Shown here: positions 20,704-30,429 of the stretch, piece by piece
Layout: each line of letters begins with the position of its first letter
How positions within the stretch are numbered: position 1 is the first letter of the stretch
Origin: Gracilaria caudata
Taxonomy: Eukaryota; Rhodophyta; Florideophyceae; Gracilariales; Gracilariaceae
DNA: 64,000 bases
Direction: 5' to 3'
Assembly (NCBI GenBank): GCA_030374735.1
Contig: JASCIV010000034.1
Coordinates: 1-64,000 of the forward strand
Translations under genes and position numbers: made by a program
Notes under the pieces: model-generated
What the model was told of the DNA's origin: nothing
Seen by the model: only the letters and a program-made list of their open reading frames with translations
The model's database searches: none

Positions 20704-21174
20704 TCATCTGTTGATACCAAGGATACGTACGGAATCCATGGCGGGGAGTTTCGCAACGAAGACGACGACGAAGGCGACAAAGTTGACAAAGTGGTAGGAG
20801 GCACGATGGGGCGGCGTGGTAAGAGCGGCGCAAAAGTACAGCAGACAGACAATGGAGGTACAGAACTTGCGACTAGGGGTGTTCTGCCAGCGGTGATCAA
20901 GCTGCTCCCACCAGGTGCGTTTGTCGTTGGAAGGAGTGCCAATCGCCCAGTACGTGGGAAACGGACTGCCCTTGAGCCAGTGAAAGATGTAAAAAGTGAT
21001 GACTGCGTGCAAGACGTTGACGATGGTCCAGGCGTGGAAGGGAGTACAACCGGGGAACAAGCCAGCAAGCAGACGCACGGTGGCGATGATGGAGAGGTAG
21101 AAGGCCCACGCGGCCGGCGCGTTGAGCCACTCCACGCCCACGTCGTCGGGCTGCGAGCCGTGGCCGGCCTGCAT
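20704..21174 (-). CDS. ORMDL family ER membrane regulator of sphingolipid synthesis
   Basis: The protein has 156 residues, the typical ORMDL length, in one exon with ATG at 21174. It starts with a short cytosolic segment (GVEWLNAPAAWAFYL), then four membrane segments. Family phrases include TVRLLAGLFPG, AWTIVNVLHAVITFYIFHWLKGSPF, TWWEQLDHRWQNTPSRKF and a closing hydrophobic hairpin. ORMDL proteins sit in the ER and inhibit serine palmitoyltransferase in response to sphingolipid level. The usual GTYD before the TWWEQ block is replaced by PSNDKR. The start region has high GC and overlaps a long antisense frame, which is not coding. Confidence 0.93.
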   Translation of the reverse strand: MQAGHGSQPDDVGVEWLNAPAAWAFYLSIIATVRLLAGLFPGCTPFHAWTIVNVLHAVITFYIFHWLKGSPFPTYWAIGTPSNDKRTWWEQLDHRWQNTPSRKFCTSIVCLLYFCAALTTPPHRASYHFVNFVAFVVVFVAKLPAMDSVRILGINR

Positions 21175-21564
21175 GCGCCTGGGCGAAAGGGAGTCGCGGG
21201 CTGTTTATAGAGGGAGAAGAGCGCAGCCGCGACGGCTTGCGAGGGGCGGCGACAGGTCTGGACGGGCTGCGTGGTGTGGCGGGAACGTGAGCGCGGTGCC
21301 TTGGCAGAATCGCGCGATGTCTAGTGTGGGGCACGTCGGTGCCTCTGCCGCACACGCGCCGCAGGCTGCAGCGCCAAATGTCAAGCATCATGCCATGATG
21401 GTGGCTTAACAGATTCCGTGCCCTCAAATACCAAATCCAGCCTGCATAATGCAGGTCCACTCGGGTCCGTCCCCGTCCGTCCATGCTGACGCCGCCGTGC
21501 CCGCTGCCTCCCAGTGCGCCCTCGCCGCGAGCTTGCGTTGCGCTCCGCTGCGCTTCGCCATGGC
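21175..21564. other. Divergent promoter region, ORMDL and NYN gene
   Basis: This 390-base GC-rich spacer is open in more than one frame on both strands. It contains CGTCCCCGTCCGTCC-type pyrimidine repeats near 21466-21482. No gene is supported. Confidence 0.4.
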
Positions 21565-22869
21565 ATGATGATTTCTATGTCGCTGCGTGCTCCCGCCAAT
21601 CGTGCCGTTCCGGCTGCGGCGCTGGTTGCTGCCGTTGCGGCTACGGTCTCGGCGTACTATGCCATCCGGCGGTACAGACGCAGTGCCGCCCGCGCGCTCT
21701 CAGCTTCATTGGTAGAACGCCTCGAAGCTCCGCCGCGATCTCAGAGCTCAACTGGTCAACAAGCTACTGCCTCATCCAGCGTTGGGGACGCTGAACCGTT
21801 GCAACCCGCGCAGCAACCTGCGCAGCAACCATCTGATTCCCCCGACTCAGTTGTGGGGGACCGCCAGGCGACGCACGTTTCACGTAATGCGCCGCAGCGA
21901 ACGTTCGCTGTATATCCCACTTCGCCTCTGCACCCGCTCGTCAAGCCCGCTACGGCTTGCTCGCGTCAATTTTCATGGATGGTATTCTGGGACCTGGAGA
22001 ACACCTGTGTGCCGTCGTCTACCCCTCCCGCCGTCTTTGTACACGCACTTTGTAGTGCGCTTCGCGCCATAACGCCGCAACCATGCGCTAGCCATCCTCA
22101 GCCAGTGCTTCGTATTCTGGCTGTTGCAAACATACACAAGACCCCGCTTCAACAAAGAAAGGCGCTTCAGTCCAACGGAGTTTCAATACTTCATTTTGAA
22201 ACGGATGGCCGCAAGGACGCCTGCGACAAGGCGCTAATCACTGAACTTTGCCTCCTGACTCGCGAACATGCGCCTCCTATGGGTGTCGCACTATTGTCTA
22301 GCGACGTTGATTTCGCGTACGCGCTTTCCCGTCTCACTGCCCTGGGTTATTACACGACCGTTATTACGCCAAATGTGGGAACGCTCTCTCGTCAGTTAGC
22401 GTCAGTACCCAAAGCAATACTCACTTTCGATCAGATCTTGGCACATGTCTCACAGCTTATTGTCCCTCAATCCCAACAGAACCCTAACGCCAAATCCGCA
22501 TCTGCACAGCAAGGTTCTGACCAAAAACAACGTGCTCCCCGAAATGCCCGGAGACGGCAGCAGAAACACAAGTCCCCGAAACGTGCACCGGTGGTTAGCG
22601 ATGCGAACCTCTCAATGGATAACGCTAACCCGGAACTTCGTCGGCGAAAAGCACCTCAGAGGGGTGGTGCGAACGATGCGAATGTCTCGCCTGTAATGCG
22701 ACCTCATTCGGCCAATGTCCCACAGTCCCATGAACCCCACTTCCTTACTCCAAGGCCACGCGCAGCTCGTTTTCGGTACGCCGTTTATGGTACAGTACTT
22801 TTATCGGTACTATGCACTCTGGCTGTGCTGCTTGGGCTGAATTACTACCATTCGCTACTAAAGACGTGA
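21565..22869 (+). CDS. NYN-domain (PIN-like) nuclease candidate with N- and C-terminal membrane anchors
   Basis: The protein has 434 residues from the ATG at 21565. Residues about 14-36 (VPAAALVAAVAATVSAYYAI) form a first hydrophobic segment. A Gln/Pro-rich linker with a short QPAQQPAQQP repeat follows. Residues about 135-300 make a NYN domain: FSWMVFWDLENTCVP with the first acidic residue, ILAVANIHKTPLQQ, HFETDGRKDACDKALI with further Asp residues, and GVALLSSDVDFAYALSRL. These acidic positions form the metal site of NYN/limkain-type RNases. A basic linker (RNARRRQQKHKSPKRA) leads to a C-terminal span, YGTVLLSVLCTLAVLLGLNYY. The substrate is unknown. Membrane tethering at both ends is unusual for this domain. 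Confidence 0.72.
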   Translation: MMISMSLRAPANRAVPAAALVAAVAATVSAYYAIRRYRRSAARALSASLVERLEAPPRSQSSTGQQATASSSVGDAEPLQPAQQPAQQPSDSPDSVVGDRQATHVSRNAPQRTFAVYPTSPLHPLVKPATACSRQFSWMVFWDLENTCVPSSTPPAVFVHALCSALRAITPQPCASHPQPVLRILAVANIHKTPLQQRKALQSNGVSILHFETDGRKDACDKALITELCLLTREHAPPMGVALLSSDVDFAYALSRLTALGYYTTVITPNVGTLSRQLASVPKAILTFDQILAHVSQLIVPQSQQNPNAKSASAQQGSDQKQRAPRNARRRQQKHKSPKRAPVVSDANLSMDNANPELRRRKAPQRGGANDANVSPVMRPHSANVPQSHEPHFLTPRPRAARFRYAVYGTVLLSVLCTLAVLLGLNYYHSLLKT

Positions 22870-23475
22870 TCGATGATGCGATGTCGTGGTTTTAATTACC
22901 CCCATAGTCAGAACCAATAGAGCTGCACACTAACTGTTGAAGTATGCGCAACTTGAGAATTTGTCAATGAGTTTTGTTGGTAACGACAATCGCGGTTGGC
23001 GAACGCCTCTCAGCCATTTTCGATGTGAGTTTTGATGTTAATCTTTAACCAATCATAGCCTCTTGTAAAACTAGAAGGAACAAAGTATCCATCATGTTGC
23101 ACGGGCACGAGCTTCAATCCAACATGCTCAGAACAAAATAAAAGTCAACCGATGTCATGTCAGCTTGTTGGTGATCAACAAGCTGTGCTTGTCGCTGATG
23201 TAGACCAATGGTCGTGACGGAATTGATCTTGCACAATGATATCGCGACGTCCGTCGAATGTGTTTGCACATAAACTATTTCATTCCTTGAGCGGATGAAA
23301 CACTGCTGTTTCACCTACGTAAAGCAAGGAATGTATTTGGGTCCGTGTTCGGGGCTCAAGAACCAGGCAATCCATGACGATGAAGAGAAACTGCGGAGAT
23401 GACAAATGTCACAAGCATGCCAGGAATTGCAGTAGCATCAAAACAGCACCCATGATAAGAAACCGTGCCTGCCCA
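22870..23475. other. Convergent spacer with a perfect hairpin
   Basis: This 606-base spacer lies between the NYN and deoxyhypusine synthase stops. It holds a perfect 10-bp inverted repeat with a 5-base loop at 23161-23185 (arms CAGCTTGTTG / CAACAAGCTG). No ORF of note. Confidence 0.55.
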
Positions 23476-24622
23476 TCATTGCCTTGCTTTGGCAAACGTT
23501 TGGGCGACTAACAGCGGAAAAATGAGCGAAGCTTCCGCGTGGATTTTGACTTTCTTGCCTGTAATCTTGATCTTCCCCCACGAAACAGCTTCATTTGGTG
23601 AAGCGCCTGCGTCAGACCCATCAAATTCTTGGCCGGTGTTGAGGTAAACTGAGAAATCAGCTCCATTCCTCATGAGGTTGGCATTTGCAATATGGTGTTT
23701 CACAATGCCGCCGCCGATGATGATCATTCCAGTAGCAGGCGCGTTTATTGCAATGCGGTTGATACGGCGAATGTCTTGCACTAGGTCAATAATTAGGCCT
23801 GGGTTCTTGTAAGAATGAAAGAAGAGCATATCTCCGATTGATCCATCCGTCAGTGCGGGACAGAAAACCGGAATATCGTTCTTGGCGGCCCAATACAGAA
23901 CGGAGTCTTCGTTATCGATACGTTCTCCTAAAAACTTGGTTAGGGTGCTCGGCGACCAGATATGACCCTCTTCCTTCTGTTTGACGAGCGCCTCGTCAAG
24001 AAGTGGAACGATCCAATCTTCAAATTTGCAGTAGTTGTCGTTCGGAACCACCAGGTTGCCAATGCGATTGATACCGCGCTTTCGCAGTGACGCATCATCC
24101 ACACGAAATGAACCGACGCCTGTAGGCCCAAGGCATTTGATAAGATCCTCTTCAATACCCCCTGCAGAGGTGACAATTGCATGCACATGGCGATTCTTAA
24201 CAAGATATTTGATTGTTTCCCTAACACCAGAGGATATCATATTGGAGGTGTATCCGAGAAAGATTTGACATTTGGCATTCGCGGGCACACCTGAATGAGT
24301 TTGAGCTTCAGAGGGTGTCCAAGTAATCTGCACAAAAGTAGATCAGTACAAAAGTCTCTGCAAAAGCTGGTCGTTGAATGAAAGAAAACCATTGACGCAC
24401 CATTTCCTTAATGATATCAACGGCAATTCCGAAGTTTGTGGCCTGGAACCCGCTTCGCTTGTAGGACGCTAACAACGCATCGTAATCAACGGCATCTCCG
24501 GAGAAATCGTAACCGCGCACGAGAGGCGTGTTTGGTGGTAATTGTTCTGACTGATGTAGAACAGCGTCGGTAGCAACTTTGGGGAGGTCAGAGGGAGCAG
24601 GGCATTCGGATGCTGGCGACAT
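23476..24622 (-). CDS. DHS: Deoxyhypusine synthase
   Basis: Two exons on the minus strand, 24622-24401 and 24327-23476, join in phase 0 at [11 protein letters not shown]. The result is 357 residues, normal for the family. The 73-base intron has a GTGCGT donor and a TGCAG acceptor. Exon 1 has [32 protein letters not shown]. Exon 2 has [90 protein letters not shown] and [17 protein letters not shown] with the catalytic Lys. The enzyme transfers the aminobutyl group of spermidine to a Lys of eIF5A, the first step of hypusine formation. Cytosolic. Confidence 0.96.
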
Positions 24623-24732
24623 TACTGCGATTACCACTAGTGGTCAAAGACGAAAAGGAGAGAGAAGTATATTGGTCGCCAGATAACGGCCAGCGGGTTT
24701 CAGCAGGTAAGAAATGGACCTTGACCTATCAA

Positions 24733-24764
24733 CGAAGGTAGAACGCTGCTAGCGTTCCCTTCGT
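24733..24764. repeat. Imperfect palindrome
   Basis: The arms GAACGCT and AGCGTTC (7 bp) are flanked by CGAAG and CTTCG, so almost the whole 32-base stretch can fold. The same word ACGAAGGTAGAACGCT recurs on the opposite strand near 42510-42525. Confidence 0.65.
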
Positions 24765-24900
24765 AGAACATGCCTGTTTGGACACAGCCCGCCGATGTGC
24801 AGAGTGCAGTACACTGATCCAGTGATCGCCCTACTGTATCAGCTTTTCTCGTAAAAATGTGAATCCATGAGCAGATCCTGCAGGACCTGCTGATACTGTA

Positions 24901-24946
24901 GAACGCTGGCAACCTGCTGAGCAGGTTGACATGCATGCCAGCGTTC
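24901..24946. repeat. Nested inverted repeat
   Basis: Outer arms GAACGCTGGCA and TGCCAGCGTTC match perfectly over 11 bp. An inner perfect repeat (AACCTGC / GCAGGTT, 24911-24927) sits inside. The outer arm shares TAGAACGCT with the palindrome at 24733. Confidence 0.75.
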
Positions 24947-25206
24947 CTTGAGGCTTGTCGATTCTCGACAACGTTCCACCTTCGCAACCTTGTAGTACGC
25001 GACGCGCAAACTGGTAAACCCTCTAATCCTTAATTTCCTGTATCGGGCAACTGAGCTGTAGGATAGATGGGTTTAGGGATTACCCGTCTATCTGCTCTGC
25101 CATTAGGCAAACAAAACTTTATTGGCAAATCCTCATAGCCAACTCGCAATTTCTGAATCAAGCACCATACATCACAAGGCTGTAGAATTGCGACGAATTG
25201 CTAATC

Positions 25207-25917
25207 ATGAACTTTAAACTTAACCTCAAACGTGGGGCCATGCGCCGGAAACGCGGTCGTGTTCAAGTTACTGCAACTGAGCAGCGTACCGTTGTTACTG
25301 CTTTTGGATCAGGAGATGATTCTGAAGGCTCTGAAGATGCACCAAGAGCACAGAAGGTTACCACGATCACTGCACATGTGGATGAAACGTCCCCTACGGA
25401 AGTACCTCAAAGGCATACCGAAGAGCAGGTAGAACATCGCGATGGAAACAAATCTGCATCAAAAACTTCTCAGATCGTGACTATAGTCGAACGCAGGAAA
25501 AAGGCGAACATATCAGCCACCGTTCCTCGAGAACAAAGAGACGAAGCTCTCTTTCGATATGAAATCGCTAACTGCCCGGATGAGGCAGATAGCCACCACT
25601 ATGAACAGCGTCCGGTTGAAGGATTCGGCGAAATGATGTTGAAAAACATGGGATGGTTTGGTAAGGAGACACGAGAAGAAAGTCACGAACCTCCAATACC
25701 AAGACCAAATCGACTTGGGCTAGGGGCAAAACCTTCCGCTCTCAAGAAACCAGTAAGGCGAAAGCGGTTGAGAGAAGCCGAGACCAAAACTACTTCCACT
25801 CCGGATAAAGAGATTGAGGAAAATGACGCAAACAAAACAGGTGAATGTGTCACTATTGATAGCATTCAAGCCCGTTCAGAATTCATTCAAAGACCCAATT
25901 CAAAGAGGCCGAGATGA
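25207..25917 (+). CDS. Spp2/GPKOW/MOS2-like G-patch splicing factor
   Basis: The protein has 236 residues from the ATG at 25207 (MNFKLNLKRGAMRRKRG). Most of it is polar and disordered with basic clusters. At about residue 135-185 it has RPVEGFGEMMLKNMGWFGKE followed by PPIPRPNRLGLGAKP. This is the Spp2-type G-patch (P-V-E-x-F-G-x-A/M-M-L-x-x-M-G-W ... R-P-x-x-L-G-L-G-A). Spp2 and GPKOW bind and stimulate the DEAH helicase Prp2/DHX16 that activates the spliceosome. The usual KOW repeats of GPKOW/MOS2 are not seen, so the short yeast Spp2 form is the better comparison. Nuclear. The upstream 580-base spacer is shared with deoxyhypusine synthase. Confidence 0.82.
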   Translation: MNFKLNLKRGAMRRKRGRVQVTATEQRTVVTAFGSGDDSEGSEDAPRAQKVTTITAHVDETSPTEVPQRHTEEQVEHRDGNKSASKTSQIVTIVERRKKANISATVPREQRDEALFRYEIANCPDEADSHHYEQRPVEGFGEMMLKNMGWFGKETREESHEPPIPRPNRLGLGAKPSALKKPVRRKRLREAETKTTSTPDKEIEENDANKTGECVTIDSIQARSEFIQRPNSKRPR

Positions 25918-26195
25918 TAAGAACGTGACGAGCGTAGTTCGGAACACGATCTCCTTTCAACTGCCAATGAACTAAAATGGCAATTAAAAGTCAGGCACGA
26001 TGCGAGACGAGGCATAGCTTCTGGCCTCTCATCATCATTTAAGAGCATGCAATGGGCTTCACATGGAATATAGGCTTGATAGCGAGTTTCTTCGAAGTAA
26101 ATTGAGGTCCTTAAGCTTACCCTTGTAAAAGAAGTCAAGTAACAACAATAGATTGACAAATATGATAACCTTAACCATTCAGCGAATGACGGAAG

Positions 26196-27857
26196 CTAGA
26201 AAGTTGGACCCGGTGGGAACTCTCGTTCATGCTTTCTGTGTAGCTTCAAAGCAGCTCGTTGCCCCTGCGTTGCTTGCAAGTAGTTGATAAACAGAATCGC
26301 GGCCCGTATCAACAAACCTTTCCACCACGGTTCTTGCTTTGGTCCGATGGCTAGTGGTGCTCCATTTCCAGGCAACATGAGTTCGCCCAGTTGCTTTCGT
26401 TCTTCTATCATTCGGAGAATATCTCGTTTAAACCTTTCGCAAGAGTACTCATCCTCATCACCAGTGTCAAGAAATTCAAATTCCGCGCCCGACGGATCCA
26501 ATTCAGATGGAATTCCTTGAACCCCTCCATCTTCATGGGACATATCTACATGCATTCTTGCATAGCATCTCAAACTAGAGGGTAGGCGTGCGCCTTCCGC
26601 AAGAGCTCTGTACTTTGCTATGAAAGAGTTCGCGACTCTCCTTGCGTTTCTTTCAAATCCGTTCGTTCCACCTAACATCGGTCTAAACTCATCTTCAAAT
26701 CCGTTTTGGCAGAAGTCTCGACAAACAGAGAGGTAACGATCCCGCAAAAGCGAAATTCGAGATACAAGCTGGAGCCCCATTTCGGTTCTCCTGGTTTTCA
26801 CAGCTTCTGCCGCAGTGGCACCCTTGTAGGATGCTGTAGATCGTTCAAACGCATGGAAAGCTTCATTGACTATGGCATCAACTCTGGTTCCATAGTCCCT
26901 CACCGGCCGCCGCCATTCAGATTCAATTTCGGCACGAAGCTCCTCTATCTTCACCCCCACAGAACCATCAAAAATTGACGCTACTATTTCTCCAACTCTG
27001 AAGTGCGCTGCCAAAGCGGCATGTTTTGGCAAATCAAGCGTGAAGTGGGCATCTTCACCCTGGCCTCCTGTAGTGCGACATATAGTAGACCAAATGGTTT
27101 TCGCCAGAGCGTCAAATCCTTCCAGAGGGACCATGGCAGCCTCACGTCGTCGACATCGCTTTGAGATGTTCTCTGCTAACTTCGTAACCCCATTTTCGAA
27201 TTCTGCTGGAGCATATACCATGTGCGGCAAAGCCACAACATCCATGTCAAAAAGAGACGAGAACTCAATGGTTCTAAATTTGAGTGAATCCCACAAATTG
27301 TGAAGATCTCCCATGAGCACCCGTCGTATATCAGATACGTTCGATTCTCCATCATGATCCCGAACGATGATGAGAACTCTAACAGGACGTTGTTTCATTA
27401 CTTTTGCGTTGCGGCGAAGAGCAACAGCATGGGCGAAGACGGTCTCAAAAAGTTCATAGTTGGCAGCGGAATAACGCCCGACATCATGAGCCCACATGTT
27501 CACAATAACAACATCGGCAAGAGCAAGGGCAAATAGAGTAGTTCTGCTCTCGAAAGCCTTCGCTCCCTCTCCCCTCTCTCTAGAATCTGTTCCTTCCACG
27601 TCAAGAATCACCAGAGCATTGGGTTCCGTTCGCAAAGCAGTCCATACACCCAATGTTGTACGCCGTCTTCCACTCTTTGGAGCGTTTAACACTGGAAAGC
27701 TTGTACCAAATGCCCTGTTAAGAAGGGTGGATTTTCCTCCAGATTGACACCCGACAACTGCAATGGTCGTATACTGCAAAGACGTGTTTCCTTCCGCGCC
27801 AGGGAGAGAATTGATGAAGCGCCCCTCTGCGTCAATGAGCTGACACGCAGACATCAT
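26196..27857 (-). CDS. Sey1/RHD3-family dynamin-like ER fusion GTPase (short form)
   Basis: The gene is a single exon of 553 residues from the ATG at 27857 (MMSACQLIDAEGRFI). No ATG lies further upstream in frame. GTPase motifs are clear: VVGCQSGGKSTLLN (G1), RRRTTLGVW (G2), LDVEGTDSRERGE (G3) and the VRDHDGE region (G4-type RD). A helical middle domain follows. Near the C-terminus WWKGLLIRAAILFINYL gives a short membrane hairpin, followed by a basic tail. Sey1, RHD3 and atlastin fuse ER tubules. Plant RHD3 and yeast Sey1 are about 770-800 residues as I recall them, so this protein seems to lack around 200 residues of the helical stalk. The closing LKLHRKHEREFPPG is unusual. Confidence 0.85.
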   Translation of the reverse strand: MMSACQLIDAEGRFINSLPGAEGNTSLQYTTIAVVGCQSGGKSTLLNRAFGTSFPVLNAPKSGRRRTTLGVWTALRTEPNALVILDVEGTDSRERGEGAKAFESRTTLFALALADVVIVNMWAHDVGRYSAANYELFETVFAHAVALRRNAKVMKQRPVRVLIIVRDHDGESNVSDIRRVLMGDLHNLWDSLKFRTIEFSSLFDMDVVALPHMVYAPAEFENGVTKLAENISKRCRRREAAMVPLEGFDALAKTIWSTICRTTGGQGEDAHFTLDLPKHAALAAHFRVGEIVASIFDGSVGVKIEELRAEIESEWRRPVRDYGTRVDAIVNEAFHAFERSTASYKGATAAEAVKTRRTEMGLQLVSRISLLRDRYLSVCRDFCQNGFEDEFRPMLGGTNGFERNARRVANSFIAKYRALAEGARLPSSLRCYARMHVDMSHEDGGVQGIPSELDPSGAEFEFLDTGDEDEYSCERFKRDILRMIEERKQLGELMLPGNGAPLAIGPKQEPWWKGLLIRAAILFINYLQATQGQRAALKLHRKHEREFPPGPTF

Positions 27858-28457
27858 TAACAGTAAACAAGGAACTAATCCGTCGCAAAATATCTGCACG
27901 CTGATGCTCCCAGGGTGCACTTACGGGGAAGTGAGTTCTGGAGCAGCACGGGATTCTTGTGAAAGATGTGAAGCAGCTTCCCGAAGCTGACAAAGGTGCT
28001 CCGCTTGCCGCAAGCGCTCAAGTTCAACCACGTAGACGGAGAGTAGGCCACAGACGCGGAAATACCCGTTTGAAACCAGTGGGGAGCCTCAAGATCTTTC
28101 AAAAACCAGCAAATTTGGTGTGTGCGTCCACATGCATGTGAAAAGAGGATCCGAAGATCTATACCGAGGGATGCACCCCTGACTTACGGAACTATAGAAT
28201 TGTCAAATTCACATGGGCAAGCATACTTCAGGAAGGCTAGTGTTTCAAATGCGAATGCGAATCTTCCATTTCCGCGAAGGAGGACAGCCGTTCGTACTAT
28301 AGAGCCGTGCTGCGAATTGCTCAAGGCCTGTGTTACGAATATCCACAGATCATTTGTGTCTGAATCGAAACTGACGGACAGGTCCGTGAACGTCAGTCCT
28401 CACCTTCATTAGAACTGACTCCGAAAGTACTCTTGGGCCCCGTTTTTGGCCAACAGC
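27858..28457. other. Divergent promoter region, Sey1 and TAPT1 genes
   Basis: This 600-base spacer is open in several short frames. None shows a recognisable domain or splice-compatible continuation into a neighbour. Confidence 0.4.
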
Positions 28458-30008
28458 ATGACTTCAGCTGCAAGCCAGGAGTCTAGTACAATTCTTCAGG
28501 CATCCCATTCGCCGAAATCGCCCAAGTGTAATCAGCACGGTTTATCAAACACGGAGCCATCTCACCGTCGCCTGATTCCTCGAAGCCACACCGCAGAGTC
28601 ATGCGTCCAAAATTCTCGTCCATTATCTTCCATTTCACCTTCTACAAGCCGTTCTGTATCAGCTACAAACTCCGTCTTTTTTCTTGCCAAGCATCTACTA
28701 GGGATTGATCAAGGTCCAACACCGGACGCGCTGGAAGATGCTTGGAGCGTTGCTACAAAGCGCCGTGGAGTTTATAATCTCGTTCAGGTCCCTACTCGGT
28801 TAGAGCGTCTTATGACGCTGGGGCAATTAATATGTCTAGACGAGTTTCTCATGTTGTTCACATATCTACCGGTGAGAGCAATCCTCTCCTTCTTCCGTTT
28901 AATCAATCCATATGGCGGCAATCCCGTTCGCTCTGCCTCTCACACGTCTTGGTACCGCACATGTTGCATTACTTGGGTTGTTGATATGCTGCAGCTTAGT
29001 TTATTGTTTATCTCTGCAATGACCTTATGGTTCTTCGACATCAGCTGGATATACCACAATATACGCGGACAGTCTGTTATCAAACTGTACGTCGTGTTCA
29101 ACGTAATTGAGATTTTCGACAGGCTATGTTCTTCATTTGGCATTGATGTACTAGACAGCCTTGGTTGGACTACTTCTTCAGCGGTTCAATTCTTCACAAG
29201 AGACCACAAGGATGCTAGTTCTGGTGCGAGACGTGCACGTGCGTTGCAAGGGATTGTTCTTTTGAGTAGAATGGCTTTTGATTACGTATTCGCTCTCGTT
29301 TACATTCTAATACATGCTACTCTTCTTCTAACTTGGGTTGTTACGCTTAACGTAGCAATTAATACTCAGAACAACGCTTTGCTAACACTGTTAGTCTCCA
29401 ATAACTTTGTTGAGCTCAAAGGTGCCGTCTTCAAAAGCTTTAAGGTGCAGAACCTCTTTCAGATAGCTTGCTCGGATGCCGTTGAGCGTTTTCAATTGTG
29501 TGTTTTCCTTGTGGTAATGATGGTTGTTACAAACGCAGATGAGAAGTTGTTCGTGACGTTTTTTGTCATCCTGGCCTGTGAGATTATTGTGGATTGGATT
29601 AAACATGCCTTCGTGACGAAGTTCAATCGTATTTCGCCGAATGTTTACCGACAGTTCTTCACTGTCATCTGTGAGGACCTGTCAAAGTCCAAATCACAGT
29701 CCGTCGTACGCAGCATTGGAGGAAGCGGAGTGGCCAAAAGGATAGGATTCGTTAATCTTCCTCTTGCAGCCCTTGTTACCCGCATGTGTGGGGGATCCTT
29801 TCTTCGTTTGCCAAAGATGGGAATACTTCTCCTCTGGATGACTCTGGTTTCCATCAAAACAGCTCTCAGCATTTCACTAATCGGGCATGCTTGGCGCTAT
29901 GTCCAAGAATCTCGAACTAGCACTGAAGAAACAACGGATAGCGACAGCGATTGGGTTCAAAAACTAATGCAAGTGGAAAGATATGATCTAATATCGAAAA
30001 ACTCCTGA
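28458..30008 (+). CDS. TAPT1/EMP65 family multi-span membrane protein
   Basis: The protein has 516 residues from the ATG at 28458. The first 75 residues are Ser/Pro rich and disordered. The family core begins at FFLAKHLLGIDQG and continues ERLMTLGQLICLDEFLMLFTYLPVRAI. It includes IYHNIRGQSVIKLYVVFNVIEIFDRLCSSFG and LLVSNNFVELKGAVFKSFKV, with five to seven hydrophobic segments. These phrases match TAPT1 and yeast Emp65, an ER-resident family linked to protein quality control and, in animals, ciliary function. The segment NNFVELKGAVFKSF is the best-conserved part of the family. The C-terminal tail (residues 490-516) is polar. The gene is intron-free. Confidence 0.9.
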   Translation: MTSAASQESSTILQASHSPKSPKCNQHGLSNTEPSHRRLIPRSHTAESCVQNSRPLSSISPSTSRSVSATNSVFFLAKHLLGIDQGPTPDALEDAWSVATKRRGVYNLVQVPTRLERLMTLGQLICLDEFLMLFTYLPVRAILSFFRLINPYGGNPVRSASHTSWYRTCCITWVVDMLQLSLLFISAMTLWFFDISWIYHNIRGQSVIKLYVVFNVIEIFDRLCSSFGIDVLDSLGWTTSSAVQFFTRDHKDASSGARRARALQGIVLLSRMAFDYVFALVYILIHATLLLTWVVTLNVAINTQNNALLTLLVSNNFVELKGAVFKSFKVQNLFQIACSDAVERFQLCVFLVVMMVVTNADEKLFVTFFVILACEIIVDWIKHAFVTKFNRISPNVYRQFFTVICEDLSKSKSQSVVRSIGGSGVAKRIGFVNLPLAALVTRMCGGSFLRLPKMGILLLWMTLVSIKTALSISLIGHAWRYVQESRTSTEETTDSDSDWVQKLMQVERYDLISKNS

Positions 30009-30429
30009 CGCCTTGGAAGCAAAGCTCCAGTACAAGCCTGTTCATTCCGCACGGTACCTTTGGTACTTCCAAGAGCTCTTCATAGTTCTACAAAGCATGA
30101 AAGAGAACGAGGCAGTGCCCTCCCAACTTCAGAACCGGTCAATCGCCTAATGCCAAACGTCAATAGCAGCACGTCTGCTTTAAGCTCTACTCGGATACCC
30201 TCTTCAAGATCATTCTAAAGGTATCTTCAAGGCACGAAGATTCTACTGTAAATGGACGGCCTCCACTCAGTAGTATCCGACCCCACCGCGAAGACTACCC
30301 TTGGGTAGAAGGAAACTCGTTTTCTACTTGAATTAGGCAAGGGCTTAACATGTGTTTATGCATGCGTCGCGTTCGACTCCGTTGTAACCTCGGAATAGGA
30401 AGCTGTCCCACTCGTAATAGAGAAGTCCT
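30009..30429. other. Convergent spacer, TAPT1 and EFL1 genes
   Basis: This 421-base spacer holds the word GGTACCTTTGGTACTT at 30053-30068, identical to one after the lyase stop at 3704-3719. No gene was found. Confidence 0.45.

Larger units (their letters stand above)
24623..25206. other. Divergent spacer dense in inverted repeats
   Basis: This 584-base spacer lies between deoxyhypusine synthase and the Spp2-like gene. The part 24730-24950 has three nested inverted repeats (see repeat entries) and a CTGTATCAG / CTGATACTG pair. It may be a degraded foldback element or a shared control region. Confidence 0.5.

Noticed and set aside
20897..21484. 195-codon minus ORF rich in Arg and Pro overlapping ORMDL
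   Set aside because: It is a shadow of the ORMDL gene in another frame; the ORMDL frame has clear family motifs.
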